DNA of 64,000 nt from Eubacterium sp. 14-2 (GTDB lineage Bacteria; Bacillota; Clostridia; Lachnospirales; Lachnospiraceae), in assembly GCF_000403845.2 (NCBI RefSeq), contig NZ_KE159567.1, positions 814,911 through 878,910 on the forward strand, read 5' to 3'. Positions within the stretch are counted from its first letter, which is position 1. Every line of letters begins with the position of its first letter. Shown piece by piece: positions 13,543 through 22,778 of this stretch. The notes below the pieces were generated by a model. That model saw nothing but the letters and a program-made list of their open reading frames with translations, did no database searches and was not told where the DNA came from. The translations under genes and the position numbers were made by a program.

Positions 13543-14669
13543 TGGGAAAACACGCATTACTGTCGGCATCCTCCAGCCACCGGTGGCTTGCCTGCCCGCC
13601 GTCCGCAAGGCTCTGTGAGAACTACGAGGACACGGGCAGCGAATACGCGCAGCAGGGCACCGACGCCCACAGCCTGGGCGAACACAAGCTGAAGCTGTCA
13701 CTTGGGATGGAAACTAAAGACCCTACGGAGGGGCTTGAGTTCTACGATGAGGAGATGGAGGAGTGCGCCTGCGGATATGCGGAGTATGTCCTCTCGTTGG
13801 TGGAAGAGGCAAAGAAAACTTGCAAGGACCCGGTGGTGCTGATTGAGCAGCGGCTGGACTTCTCACGGTATGTGGAGGAAGGCTTCGGCACCGGTGACTG
13901 TGTGATCATTGCGGATGGGACGCTGTATATCATCGACTACAAGCATGGCAAGGGTGTGGAGGTCTCCGCAGAGGGGAACCCACAGATGATGCTGTATGCC
14001 CTGGGCGCGCTGGAGCTGTTCGACGGCATCTATGACATTGACGCTGTCCGCATGGCGATCTACCAGCCGCGCCGGGAGAACGTCAGCGTGTATGGGATGG
14101 CGAAAGAGGACCTTCTCCAGTGGGCGGAGGGTGAGCTTACCGAGAGGGCGAAGCTGGCCTATGCCGGGGAGGGCGAGTTCTGCGCCGGGGAACACTGCAA
14201 ATTCTGCAAGGCGAAGGCGGTCTGCAGGAAACGGGCGGAATACAACCTGCAGCTTGCGAAGTATGACTTCGAGATGCCCGCCACGCTGGAGGATGACGAG
14301 ATTGCGGCAATCCTCGTGAAAGCGGATGAGCTGGCGGCATGGGCGGCGGATGTGAAGGAGTTCGCTTTGCAGCAGGCGCTCTCTGGCGTGAAGTATGCCG
14401 GGTTCAAGGTGGTAGCCGGGAGGTCGAACCGGAAGTACACGGACGAGGATGCCGTTGCGGATACCGTGAAGAAGGCTGGCTTCGACCCGTATGAGCCGAA
14501 GCTCTTAGGCATCACGGCCATGGAGAAGCTGCTGGGCAAGAAGAAGTTTGCGGAGATTTTGAAGGGCCTTGTGGAGAAACCGCAGGGCAAGCCCGTCCTT
14601 GTGCTTGAGACGGATAAGCGCCCGGAAATGAACACGGCAGAGCAGGATTTCCGTGAGGAAGAGAAGTGA
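13542..14669 (+). CDS. DUF2800 family protein, RecB/Cas4-like nuclease fold
   Basis: 375 residues from ATG 13542, overlapping the previous stop. It opens ALLSASSSHRWLACPPSARL, the usual start of DUF2800. The nuclease core shows E39-type region YAQQGTDAHSLGEHKLKL, then GTGDCVIIADGTLYIIDYKH, a PD-(D/E)xK signature with Asp and Asp-x-Lys. A four-cysteine cluster at about residues 215-228 (C, HCKFC, VC) would hold an iron-sulphur centre as in AddB and Cas4. Together with the DUF2815 protein it probably forms the phage's recombination or end-processing pair (inference). Confidence 0.85.
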   Translation: MGKHALLSASSSHRWLACPPSARLCENYEDTGSEYAQQGTDAHSLGEHKLKLSLGMETKDPTEGLEFYDEEMEECACGYAEYVLSLVEEAKKTCKDPVVLIEQRLDFSRYVEEGFGTGDCVIIADGTLYIIDYKHGKGVEVSAEGNPQMMLYALGALELFDGIYDIDAVRMAIYQPRRENVSVYGMAKEDLLQWAEGELTERAKLAYAGEGEFCAGEHCKFCKAKAVCRKRAEYNLQLAKYDFEMPATLEDDEIAAILVKADELAAWAADVKEFALQQALSGVKYAGFKVVAGRSNRKYTDEDAVADTVKKAGFDPYEPKLLGITAMEKLLGKKKFAEILKGLVEKPQGKPVLVLETDKRPEMNTAEQDFREEEK

Positions 14670-15142
14670 GGGAGATACCGCTGGCAAAGGGGAAGGCGGC
14701 AATTGTGGATGATGCGGATTATGAAAGGCTGGGCATCCACCACTGGAGCTGCAGCAAAGCCGGCTATGCAATGCGGGGATTCCGGGAGAATGGGAAAATG
14801 GTGTATCTGAAAATGCACCACGCAATACTTGGAAAGCCGCCGCGGGGGTTTGTCGTTGACCATATTAACGGGAACAGGCTGGATAACAGGAGGGGCAACC
14901 TCCGGTTTGTCACGCACCAGCAGAATGCGTTCAATACACGCAAGCACCGGGTGGAAAACGGCACATCCCGGTTCAAGGGCGTTTCGTATATGAGGGATAA
15001 GCATAAATGGCGCAGCAGGATCATGATAGGCGGCAGGGAGAAACACATCGGCCTTTACGGTACAGAAGAGGAAGCCGCCCTCGCGTATAACGAGGCGGCA
15101 AAGAGTTATTTTGGCGAATATGCAAAACTGAATGAAATTTAG
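14666..15142 (+). CDS. HNH homing endonuclease with AP2-type DNA-binding domain
   Basis: 158 residues from a GTG at 14666 that overlaps the stop of the DUF2800 gene. The HNH core is MHHAILGKPPRGFVVDHING followed by NRLDNRRGNLRFVTHQQNAFN (residues about 50-90). The C-terminus is an AP2-like DNA-binding domain with SRFKGVSYMRDKHKWRSRI and IGLYGTEEEAALAYNEAAK. This pairing is typical of free-standing phage homing endonucleases. It is wedged between DUF2800 and DUF2815 genes that are normally adjacent, which marks it as a selfish insertion. Confidence 0.9.
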   Translation: MREIPLAKGKAAIVDDADYERLGIHHWSCSKAGYAMRGFRENGKMVYLKMHHAILGKPPRGFVVDHINGNRLDNRRGNLRFVTHQQNAFNTRKHRVENGTSRFKGVSYMRDKHKWRSRIMIGGREKHIGLYGTEEEAALAYNEAAKSYFGEYAKLNEI

Positions 15143-15154
15143 GAGGAAAATCAT

Positions 15155-15727
15155 ATGTCAAACACAGCCAACAATCCAACAAAAGTAATCACCGGGCCGA
15201 ACACCCGGTGGAGCTACTGCAACGCATGGGAAGCGAAGGCAATCAACGGCGGCACGCCGAAGTTCTCCGTGTCGCTCATCATCCCGAAGTCGGATAAGAA
15301 GACCATTGCCAGGATCGAGGAAGCAATCAAGGCGGCGTACCGCGAGGGCGAGGCGAAGCTGAAGGGAAACGGCAGGAGCGTCCCTGCCCTTTCCGTTTTG
15401 AAGACCCCGCTGCGTGACGGGGACGTGGAGCGCCCGGATGATGAAGCTTATGCGGATTCGTATTTCGTCAATGCCAACAGCTCCACGGCTCCGGGAATCG
15501 TGGACGCGGACCGGCAGCCGATCCTGGACCATTCCGAGGTGTACAGCGGCGTATACGGCAGGGCGAGCATCAATTTCTATGCCTTCAATTCCAACGGGAA
15601 TAAGGGTATCGCCTGCGGGCTGAACAATTTACAGAAAATCCGTGACGGGGAGCCGCTTGGCGGGCGTTCCCGTGCGGAGGATGACTTTGCGGATGAAGCC
15701 GGGGACGATGAGGATTTCCTCTCCTGA
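15155..15727 (+). CDS. DUF2815 family phage single-strand DNA-binding protein
   Basis: 190 residues. TGPNTRWSYCNAWEAKAING and FSVSLIIPKSDKKTIARIEE open an OB-like fold. SVYSGVYGRASINFYAF-like and KGIACGLNNLQKIRDGE elements complete it, and the tail is acidic (EDDFADEAGDDEDF), as in single-strand binding proteins that recruit partners. DUF2815 proteins resemble the T7 gp2.5 class. AGGAGG lies 7 bp before the ATG. It sits directly before the DNA polymerase gene. Confidence 0.85.
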   Translation: MSNTANNPTKVITGPNTRWSYCNAWEAKAINGGTPKFSVSLIIPKSDKKTIARIEEAIKAAYREGEAKLKGNGRSVPALSVLKTPLRDGDVERPDDEAYADSYFVNANSSTAPGIVDADRQPILDHSEVYSGVYGRASINFYAFNSNGNKGIACGLNNLQKIRDGEPLGGRSRAEDDFADEAGDDEDFLS

Positions 15728-15816
15728 CGGCATAGCGGGGATATACTGCCGGGTGGCGGGGAGGGGCGTCTGCCTTTTCCCTGCCGCCCTTAAGGCGGTG
15801 AAAGGAGCTGGTGGAA

Positions 15817-17745
15817 TTGAAGTCTATCGAAATTGATATTGAATCGTACAGTGATGTGGATTTGTACAAATGCGGTGTTTATAAATATTCCTCTTCGCCG
15901 AATTTTGAGATTTTATTATTCGGATACAGCGTGGATGGCGGGGATGTGAAGGTGGCTGACCTTGCCTGCGGGGAGGAAATCCCTGCGGAAATACTGGCGG
16001 CGCTTTCCGATGAGTCCGTCACGAAATGGGCGTTCAATGCCATGTTCGAGAGGGTGTGTTTATCAAATTATCTTGGGGAATGGCTGGAGCCGGAATCGTG
16101 GAAATGCTCCATGGTCTGGTCTGCCACCCTTGGCCTTCCGCTGTCTTTGGAGAATGTTGGCACAGTGCTTGGGCTGGAAAAGCAGAAATTGTCAGAAGGA
16201 AAAGACCTGATACGGTATTTCTGTGTCCCCTGCAAGCCGACCAAGGCGAACGGCGGCCGGATACGGAACCTGCCGGAGCATGACAGGGAGAAATGGGAGC
16301 GGTTCAAGGCATACAACCTCCGTGACGTGGAGGCGGAGATGCAGATACAGCAGAGGCTTTTCAAGTTCCCCGTGCCGGATTTTGTGTGGGAGGAATACTG
16401 GCAGGACCAGGAGATCAACGACCGGGGTATCGGCGTGGACATGGGGATGGTCACACAGGCAATCGCCATGGACGGCCGTTCCAAGGCAGAGCTGTCAGGC
16501 GCCATGCAGGAACTGACGGAACTGGAGAACCCAAACTCCGTGCAGCAGATGAAGCAGTGGCTTTCGGAGAACGGGGTGGAGACGGATTCGCTGGATAAAA
16601 AGGCGGTGGCGGAACTGTTAAAGACTGCGCCGGAGCCTTTGGGGGAGGCGCTTGCCCTGCGGCAGCAGCTTGCCAGGTCATCTGTTAAGAAATACCAGGC
16701 AATGGAGAATGCGGTGTGTGCGGACAGCCGTGCGCACGGAATGTTTCAATTCTACGGTGCTAACAGGACCGGCCGGTACAGCGGGCGCATTATACAGTTG
16801 CAGAACCTTCCGCAGAACCATATCCCGGATTTGGCACAGGCACGGGAGCTGGTGAAAGCCGGGGATTTTGATGCCCTCTCCATGCTCTATGAGGATATCC
16901 CGGATACGCTCTCGCAGCTCATCCGCACGGCTTTCGTTCCGCAGGATGGGAGGAAGTTCATCGTGGCGGACTTTTCCGCAATCGAGGCGAGGGTGATCGC
17001 CTGGATAGCGGGGGAGCGGTGGCGGCTGAAAGTGTTCGAGGGCGGCGGTGACATTTACTGCGCCTCGGCAAGCCAGATGTTCCATGTCCCGGTGGAAAAG
17101 CACGGCGTGAACGGGCATCTGCGGCAGAAAGGGAAGATTGCCGAATTAGCCCTCGGCTATGGCGGATCAGTCGGGGCATTGAAATCCATGGGCGCGCTGG
17201 AGATGGGACTTGCGGAAGAAGAGCTGCAGCCGCTTGTGTCGGCATGGCGGGATTCCAACCCAAGCATCACGGAGTTCTGGTGGGCGGTTGACCGCGCTGT
17301 AAAGGAATGCATCAAAAAGAGGGTCTCAACGGAAACACACGGCATCCGTTTTGATTACCAGAGCGGGATGCTGTTCATCACTTTGTTTTCCGGACGGCGG
17401 CTTGCCTATGTGAAGCCGAGAATTGGCGAGAACCGGTTTGGCGGGGAGTCCGTCACTTACATGGGCGTGGGCGGCACGAAGAAGTGGGAGCGGCTGGAAA
17501 GCTATGGTCCCAAGTTCGTGGAGAACATTGTGCAGGCGGTCAGCCGGGATATCCTCTGCTATGCCATGCGGACGCTTAAGAACTGTGCGATTGTGGCTCA
17601 TGTACATGATGAGGTCATCATCGAGGCGGACAGGAGGATGTCCCTTCCTGCCGTATGTGAACAGATGGGAAGGACGCCGCTCTGGGCGAAAGGGCTGCTG
17701 CTCCGGGCGGATGGTTACGAATGTTCGTTTTACCAGAAGGATTAG
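15817..17745 (+). CDS. phage DNA polymerase, family A
   Basis: 642 residues from TTG 15817; AAAGGAG at 15801-15807 is 9 bp away, while a GTG at 15811 would be only 3 bp away. The N-terminus is a 3'-5' exonuclease (SIEIDIESYSDVDLYKCG, then WAFNAMFERVCL). The polymerase part shows motif A DFSAIEARVIAW at about 385, motif B RQKGKIAELALGYGG and motif C HVHDEVIIE at about 596. There is no 5' nuclease domain, as usual for phage polymerases. It is the replicative enzyme working with the primase/helicase at 18686. Confidence 0.93.
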   Translation: MKSIEIDIESYSDVDLYKCGVYKYSSSPNFEILLFGYSVDGGDVKVADLACGEEIPAEILAALSDESVTKWAFNAMFERVCLSNYLGEWLEPESWKCSMVWSATLGLPLSLENVGTVLGLEKQKLSEGKDLIRYFCVPCKPTKANGGRIRNLPEHDREKWERFKAYNLRDVEAEMQIQQRLFKFPVPDFVWEEYWQDQEINDRGIGVDMGMVTQAIAMDGRSKAELSGAMQELTELENPNSVQQMKQWLSENGVETDSLDKKAVAELLKTAPEPLGEALALRQQLARSSVKKYQAMENAVCADSRAHGMFQFYGANRTGRYSGRIIQLQNLPQNHIPDLAQARELVKAGDFDALSMLYEDIPDTLSQLIRTAFVPQDGRKFIVADFSAIEARVIAWIAGERWRLKVFEGGGDIYCASASQMFHVPVEKHGVNGHLRQKGKIAELALGYGGSVGALKSMGALEMGLAEEELQPLVSAWRDSNPSITEFWWAVDRAVKECIKKRVSTETHGIRFDYQSGMLFITLFSGRRLAYVKPRIGENRFGGESVTYMGVGGTKKWERLESYGPKFVENIVQAVSRDILCYAMRTLKNCAIVAHVHDEVIIEADRRMSLPAVCEQMGRTPLWAKGLLLRADGYECSFYQKD

Positions 17746-17756
17746 GCAGGGGGTGC

Positions 17757-18089
17757 ATGATGGAACGGCTGCGGATTGAATACGGGACGGGATACATGGA
17801 GCTGAACGTGGAGATGTTTTTCCCCTGCAAGATGCCGGCGATGAGGAAAGCCGCAAGGCTCATCAATGCATACTGCACAGACGAGGCGAGGGCGGGGCTG
17901 CTCTCGGAACTGCGGGAGATGGCGGATGGTTATAAGGCTTTATGTGGTATGTACAGGCAGAAGATGGAGGAACTTTTGGAGGAGCCGGCTGCGTACCGTC
18001 ACTGGAGGGCGCAGTTCAACAAAACGGAAGTCCTCCACAGACGGATGAAAAATAATATCAAATTAATTTCAGGAGGCAAGAAGGGATGA
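17757..18089 (+). CDS. phage hypothetical protein of the replication region
   Basis: 110 residues starting MMERLRIEYGTGYMELNVEM; ATG 17757 and 17760 are both possible after AGGGGG. It is helical, with FFPCKMPAMRKAARLINAYC and REMADGYKALCGMYRQKMEE, and a charged end. I do not know a function. Its stop overlaps the start of the small gene at 18086, as throughout this tightly packed operon. Confidence 0.68.
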   Translation: MMERLRIEYGTGYMELNVEMFFPCKMPAMRKAARLINAYCTDEARAGLLSELREMADGYKALCGMYRQKMEELLEEPAAYRHWRAQFNKTEVLHRRMKNNIKLISGGKKG

Positions 18090-18271
18090 GCAGGGCGGCA
18101 ATGCAGGGGTGCAGGGCACACGGCGACTGTTTCGCAAACAGGGGCGGTGTCTGCACCTGCTTAAAGGACAATGATTTTGGCGGGAGGGACTGCCCGTTTT
18201 ATAAGCCTGCGGACACGGTCCGGAAAGAAAACCACAGGCAGGATGGAGGTAAGTTTCATGGGAATCAGTAA
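18086..18271 (+). CDS. small cysteine-rich phage protein
   Basis: 61 residues with six cysteines: MQGCRAHGDCFANRGGVCTC, then LKDNDFGGRDCPFYKP. The spacing suggests a metal-binding knuckle. It overlaps the previous gene by 4 bp and extends 14 bp into the next. Similar small cysteine-rich frames are common before deoxyribosyltransferase-like genes in this phage group. Function unknown. Confidence 0.62.
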   Translation: MSRAAMQGCRAHGDCFANRGGVCTCLKDNDFGGRDCPFYKPADTVRKENHRQDGGKFHGNQ

Positions 18272-18689
18272 ATTCAACAGCGAGGGATACAGCGACCCGA
18301 CCAGCCATGCGGCGCTGTCGGGGATCAGGAGGGAAGAAAGGGCGGCGAGGCGGGCATACCGGCCGCTGGTCTATATATGCTCCCCGTTTGCCGGGGACAC
18401 GGAAGGCAATACGCAGAAGGCGAGGCGGTACAGCCGGTTTGCGGTGAAGAACGGCGCGATCCCATTTGCCCCGCACCTGCTCTTTCCGCAGTTCCTGGAT
18501 GACGGGAAGCCTGCGGAGCGGGCAATTGGGATGTTCATGGGGATGGTGTTGCTCGGCAAATGTGAGCAGTTGTGGGTGTTCGGCAGTACCATATCCACAG
18601 GGATGGCGGCGGAGATTGAGAAGGCGGAAAAGCGGGATATGGTAATCCGTTACTTTACAGAAAACTGCGAGGAGGTCTGCAAATTATGA
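18258..18689 (+). CDS. DUF4406-like (nucleoside deoxyribosyltransferase-related) protein
   Basis: 143 residues from ATG 18258, 7 bp after GGAGGT. After a 35-residue polar N-terminus, YRPLVYICSPFAGDTEGNTQ is the phosphate/nucleotide loop of the DUF4406 and deoxyribosyltransferase fold. NGAIPFAPHLLFPQFLDD and LGKCEQLWVFGSTISTGMAA then give the second half. It may act in nucleotide salvage or modification during phage replication. Substrate unknown. Confidence 0.78.
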   Translation: MGISKFNSEGYSDPTSHAALSGIRREERAARRAYRPLVYICSPFAGDTEGNTQKARRYSRFAVKNGAIPFAPHLLFPQFLDDGKPAERAIGMFMGMVLLGKCEQLWVFGSTISTGMAAEIEKAEKRDMVIRYFTENCEEVCKL

Positions 18690-20926
18690 GGATGACATTT
18701 TACACGGCGAACTGCAGGGGAAACGCAAAGAACAGCTTATATCCCAACAGGCGCGTCATTGACAATGAGGATGACTGCATGGAGGTGGTGGCGTTCGACC
18801 ATGTGTGCGCAGAGTTTAAAAACTGCCGCAGGAGTGGGGATAACTTCCTCTCCTGCGATGTCGACGTGATGGACTGCGACAACAGCCATTCCGATAATCC
18901 GGCGGACTGGATTCATCCGGGGGATTTGGAAGAAAAAATAGGGAAGGATGTGGCGTTTGCTGTGGTGCCGAGCCGGAATAACATGAAGCCGAAGGAGGGG
19001 AAGTCCGCAAGGCCGAGGTTCCATGCATACTTTCCGCATGATCCAATCCATGACGGGGAGGCGTGCGCCGCTCTGAAGAAAGCCATACAGCAGAAGTTCC
19101 CGTTCTTCGATGCCAAGGCTCTGGATTCCGCACGGTTCATCTTCGGGCATCCGGCGGATTCCATCCTGTGGCACGAGGGCGAGATCACCATTGACTGCAT
19201 CGTGAAGCCCCAGGGCGGCAGGGAGATACCGCAGGGGCAGAGGAATGCCACCATGTCTCATTTTGCGGGGCGCGTGGTGAAGAGGTACGGCGCGACGGAA
19301 CGGGCGCATGAGATTTTCATGGAGGAGGCGGCGAAGTGCAATCCGCCTCTTGAGGATGCGGAGCTTGCCATGATCTGGCAGAGCGCCTGCCGCTTTGCGG
19401 AAAAGATCCAGGGGCAGGAGGGCTATGTGGCGCCGGATGCCTATAATGACGAGTTCGGTCGGGAATCGTTGAAGCCGGGGGACTATTCCGACATCGGGCA
19501 GGCGAAGGTTCTGACGAGGGAGTACGGCGTGGAGCTTCGGTACACGGCGGCCACGGACTACCTTCGTTTCTGCGGGCAGTATTGGGTGGAGTCCAAGCAG
19601 CAGGCAGTGGGCGCGGCGGAGGAATTCCTCGACCTGCAGCTTGCGGATGCGAAGGATGAAATCACACGGGCGAAACAGGCGCTCATGGACACGGGCATTT
19701 CGGAGGATGCCATCACCTCCGGCGGAAAGTCGCTGGAGAAGAAGATAAGCGGCGGGCAGATGGACGCCTACCTTGCGTATCTGTCCGCCCAGGCGTATAA
19801 GGCGTTCGTGATGAAGCGGCGTGACATGAAGTATGTGGTATCCGCCCTGCAGGCGGCGAAGCCGATGCTGGAGATCAGCGTGTCCGACCTGGATAAAGAC
19901 GGTTTCCTGCTGAACACGCCGGACGGCACCTATTACCTCCCGGACGGGCTGGCGGGGAAGCGCGACCACAGCCCGGAGGACTATATCACGAAAATAACGG
20001 CGGCAGCTCCCGGCGATAAAGGGGAGAAGCTGTGGCTGGATTCCCTGAATACTATTTTCTGCGGTGATGCGGAATTGATTGACTATGTACAGCAGATTGT
20101 GGGCATGGCTGCGGTGGGGCGCGTCTACATGGAATCGCTGGTCATTGCCTACGGGGAGGGAAGGAACGGCAAATCCACCTTCTGGAATACCATAGCCCGT
20201 GTGCTTGGCACCTACAGCGGGAATATGTCCGCCGACACCCTGACCGTGGGCTGCAAGCGGAACGTGAAGCCGGAGCTTGCCGAGGCAAAGGGCAAACGGC
20301 TCATCATAGCCGCCGAGCTGGAGGAGGGGATGCGCCTGAACACTTCCGTGGTGAAACAGATGTGTTCCACGGATGAGATTTTTGCGGAGAAAAAGTACAA
20401 AGACCCTTTCAGCTTCACGCCGAGCCATACCCTCGTGCTGTACACCAACCATCTGCCAAGGGTGGGAGCGAATGACCCTGGGACGTGGCGGCGTTTGATC
20501 GTGATCCCCTTCCATGCCAGGATAGAGGGCGCTGGGGACGTGAAGAACTATGCCGATTTCCTCGTTTCGGAGGCAGCCCCGGCTGTCATGGCGTGGATCA
20601 TTGAGGGAGCAAAAAAAGCCATCGACCGGAATTTCCATATCCCCTGTCCTGCCTGCGTGGAGGAAGCCATCAAATCGTACCGGGAGGACAATGACTGGCT
20701 TGGGCATTTCATGCATGAGTGCTGCGAGGCTGACAGGGGCAGCATGGCAAAGTCCGGGGAGATGTATAAGGAGTACCGCGCCTACTGCCAGCAGACGGGG
20801 GAGTACACCAGAAGCACGGCAGATTTTTACAATGCGCTGGAAACGGCGGGCTTCAAGAAGCAGAAGAAAAAGGATGGTGCGTATATTATCGGGATACGGC
20901 TGAAAACCGCTGATTTCGTGGGCTGA
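18686..20926 (+). CDS. phage/plasmid primase-helicase, P4 family with D5-type C-terminus
   Basis: 746 residues; the ATG overlaps the previous stop (ATGA). The N-terminal 230 residues are a primase-like region with CDVDVMDCDNSHSDNPADWI. The middle carries the D5_N region, followed by the superfamily 3 helicase core with Walker A GEGRNGKSTFWNTIARVLG and motif LIIAAELEEGMRLN. HTLVLYTNHLPRVGANDPGT then supplies sensor 1 and the arginine finger region. A winged end closes it. It unwinds and primes the phage DNA; the inverted iterons just after it are the likely origin. Confidence 0.92.
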   Translation: MRMTFYTANCRGNAKNSLYPNRRVIDNEDDCMEVVAFDHVCAEFKNCRRSGDNFLSCDVDVMDCDNSHSDNPADWIHPGDLEEKIGKDVAFAVVPSRNNMKPKEGKSARPRFHAYFPHDPIHDGEACAALKKAIQQKFPFFDAKALDSARFIFGHPADSILWHEGEITIDCIVKPQGGREIPQGQRNATMSHFAGRVVKRYGATERAHEIFMEEAAKCNPPLEDAELAMIWQSACRFAEKIQGQEGYVAPDAYNDEFGRESLKPGDYSDIGQAKVLTREYGVELRYTAATDYLRFCGQYWVESKQQAVGAAEEFLDLQLADAKDEITRAKQALMDTGISEDAITSGGKSLEKKISGGQMDAYLAYLSAQAYKAFVMKRRDMKYVVSALQAAKPMLEISVSDLDKDGFLLNTPDGTYYLPDGLAGKRDHSPEDYITKITAAAPGDKGEKLWLDSLNTIFCGDAELIDYVQQIVGMAAVGRVYMESLVIAYGEGRNGKSTFWNTIARVLGTYSGNMSADTLTVGCKRNVKPELAEAKGKRLIIAAELEEGMRLNTSVVKQMCSTDEIFAEKKYKDPFSFTPSHTLVLYTNHLPRVGANDPGTWRRLIVIPFHARIEGAGDVKNYADFLVSEAAPAVMAWIIEGAKKAIDRNFHIPCPACVEEAIKSYREDNDWLGHFMHECCEADRGSMAKSGEMYKEYRAYCQQTGEYTRSTADFYNALETAGFKKQKKKDGAYIIGIRLKTADFVG

Positions 20927-20935
20927 GGGCAAAAA

Positions 20936-21043
20936 GGGTGACGGTCGTTGACGGTCGCAGTATAAACCCCCTTTAGGGCAGTTTTTTCAGTAAAAAAACA
21001 CTTATAGAGGACTTTATGGTACGACTGTCAACGACCGTCACCC
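20936..21043. repeat. inverted iterons flanking an AT-rich spacer, candidate replication origin
   Basis: GGGTGACGGTCGTTGACGGTCG at 20936-20957 (given here in two parts: GGGTGACGGTCGT, TGACGGTCG) recurs inverted at 21022-21043 with one mismatch over 22 bp. Each arm holds two tandem TGACGGTCG-type 9-mers 10 bp apart. The 64 bp spacer is AT-rich and contains GTTTTTT-cagt-AAAAAAAC. It lies immediately after the primase/helicase gene, where phage origins commonly are. It could alternatively be a protein-binding operator. Confidence 0.65.
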
Positions 21044-21088
21044 GAAAGTCTGGAACGCTTGAAAAATAAAGGGATTGGAGGCATCTGC

Positions 21089-21370
21089 ATGAGAGAGAAA
21101 ACCATAGAGCAGAAATTCAGGGCGGCAGTCAAGGCCGCCGGGGGCTTGGCAGTAAAGTTCACATCGCTCGGTTTTGATGGGGTGCCTGACAGACTGGCAC
21201 TTCTCCCGGATGGAAAAATGGCATTCGTGGAGGTCAAGGCTCCGGGGGAAAAGCCCCGCCCCCTGCAGCTTTCCCGCCACAGGCTCCTGCGGCGGCTTGG
21301 GTTTAAGGTGTATGTGCTGGATGACGAATCGCAGATTGGAGGGATCATTGATGAGATACAGTCCACATGA
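21089..21370 (+). CDS. VRR-NUC domain nuclease
   Basis: 93 residues from ATG 21089 after TGGAGG. The whole protein is one VRR-NUC domain: EQKFRAAVKAAGGLAVKF, then GVPDRLALLPDGKMAFVEVK with the catalytic Asp and Glu-x-Lys, then PLQLSRHRLLRRLGFKVYVL. Such small nucleases are standard in phage replication modules next to SNF2-type helicases. Its end overlaps the helicase start by 20 bp. Confidence 0.9.
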   Translation: MREKTIEQKFRAAVKAAGGLAVKFTSLGFDGVPDRLALLPDGKMAFVEVKAPGEKPRPLQLSRHRLLRRLGFKVYVLDDESQIGGIIDEIQST

Positions 21371-22727
21371 ATACCAGAGATACGCAGCGGAGTATATCAA
21401 GGCGCACCCGGCAGCGGCGGTATTCCTCGCTTGCGGGCTTGGCAAGACGAGCATCACGCTGACGGCGGTCAACGACCTGATGTTTGACAGCTTTGAGATC
21501 CACAGGGTGCTTGTTGTGGCCCCAATCCGGGTGGCCTCCTTCAGTTGGCCGGCAGAGATTGAAAAGTGGGACCACCTTGCGGGGCTTAAGTACAGCGTGG
21601 CGGTCGGCACGGCGGCGGAGAGGCTGGCGGCGTTAAAGAAACAGGCGGACATTTACCTCATCAACCGTGAGAACGTGCAGTGGCTGATCACGGAGAGCGG
21701 CATCCCGTTTGATTTTGACATGGTGGTGATTGATGAGCTGTCATCTTTCAAGAACCACCAGACGAAGCGGTTTAAGGCATTGATGAAAGTCCGGCCGAAG
21801 GTAAAACGCATCGTGGGGCTGACCGGCACGCCTTCCAGCAACGGCCTCATGGATCTGTGGGCGGAGTTCCGGCTGCTGGACATGGGGGAGCGGCTTGGCC
21901 GGTTCATCGGGCAGTACCGCACCTCCTATTTCCGGCCGGATAAGCAGAACGGGCAGGTGGTATTTTCCTACAAGCCGCTGCCGGGGGCGGAGAAACAGAT
22001 ATATGGCAAAATCTCCGACATCACCATTTCCATGAAGTCCACCGACCACCTGCGGATGCCGGAGCTGGTGGATTCCAGGTACACGGTGTACCTTTCCGAA
22101 ATGGAGCGGGAGAAATACGAGGAGCTGAAAAAAGACCTCGTCCTGCAGCTACCGGATGGGGAAATCACAGCCGCCAATGCCGCGTCCCTTTCCGGGAAAC
22201 TGTCGCAGATGGCGGACGGGGCAATATACACCGATTCGGGCGGGATCATTGCTATCCATGAGAGGAAGCTGGACGCACTGGAGGACATCATCGAGGCGGC
22301 ATACGGCAGGCCGGTGCTTGTGGCCTACTGGTTCCGGCATGACTTGGAACGGATCACGGAGCGGCTCCAAAAACTGAAAATCCCGTATGCCAGGCTGGAC
22401 ACGGACGGCAGCATCCGGAAATGGAACGCCGGGGAAATCCCGGTGGCATTGATCCACCCGGCATCCGCAGGACACGGCCTGAACCTCCAGGGCGGAGGGA
22501 ACACCCTTGTGTGGTTCGGCCTTACCTGGTCGCTGGAATTATACCAGCAGACGGTGGCGAGGCTGTGGCGGCAGGGGCAGGAATCGGAAACCGTGGTGGT
22601 GCAGCACATCATCACGAAAGGCACCATAGACGAGCGGATCATGAAGGCATTATCCGAGAAGGACACCACGCAGGCCGCACTGATCGATGCGGTGAAAGCT
22701 GACCTGAAAATAAAAGCCAATCAATGA
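21351..22727 (+). CDS. SNF2-type DEAD/DEAH helicase
   Basis: 458 residues from ATG 21351 (GGAGGG upstream). Motif Q-like start YSPHEYQRYAAEYI, Walker A ACGLGKTSITL, motif II MVVIDELSSFK, motif III GLTGTPSSNG, and in the second RecA lobe HPASAGHGLNLQGGGNTLVW and motif VI QTVARLWRQGQ. The set defines a superfamily 2 SNF2-like helicase of the phage type. It works with the VRR-NUC protein upstream, probably in replication or recombination of branched DNA. Confidence 0.9.
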   Translation: MRYSPHEYQRYAAEYIKAHPAAAVFLACGLGKTSITLTAVNDLMFDSFEIHRVLVVAPIRVASFSWPAEIEKWDHLAGLKYSVAVGTAAERLAALKKQADIYLINRENVQWLITESGIPFDFDMVVIDELSSFKNHQTKRFKALMKVRPKVKRIVGLTGTPSSNGLMDLWAEFRLLDMGERLGRFIGQYRTSYFRPDKQNGQVVFSYKPLPGAEKQIYGKISDITISMKSTDHLRMPELVDSRYTVYLSEMEREKYEELKKDLVLQLPDGEITAANAASLSGKLSQMADGAIYTDSGGIIAIHERKLDALEDIIEAAYGRPVLVAYWFRHDLERITERLQKLKIPYARLDTDGSIRKWNAGEIPVALIHPASAGHGLNLQGGGNTLVWFGLTWSLELYQQTVARLWRQGQESETVVVQHIITKGTIDERIMKALSEKDTTQAALIDAVKADLKIKANQ

Positions 22728-22778
22728 CAATCTGAGCCAATCCGAGGGAAACAAAAATATTTTAAGGAGGCATCAGCT

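Noticed and set aside
18737-20932. Minus-strand open frame of 731 codons opposite the primase
   Set aside because: It mirrors a well-supported primase/helicase with clear motifs, and its product is Arg/His/Leu-rich with no domain. It is a by-product of high G+C and codon bias.
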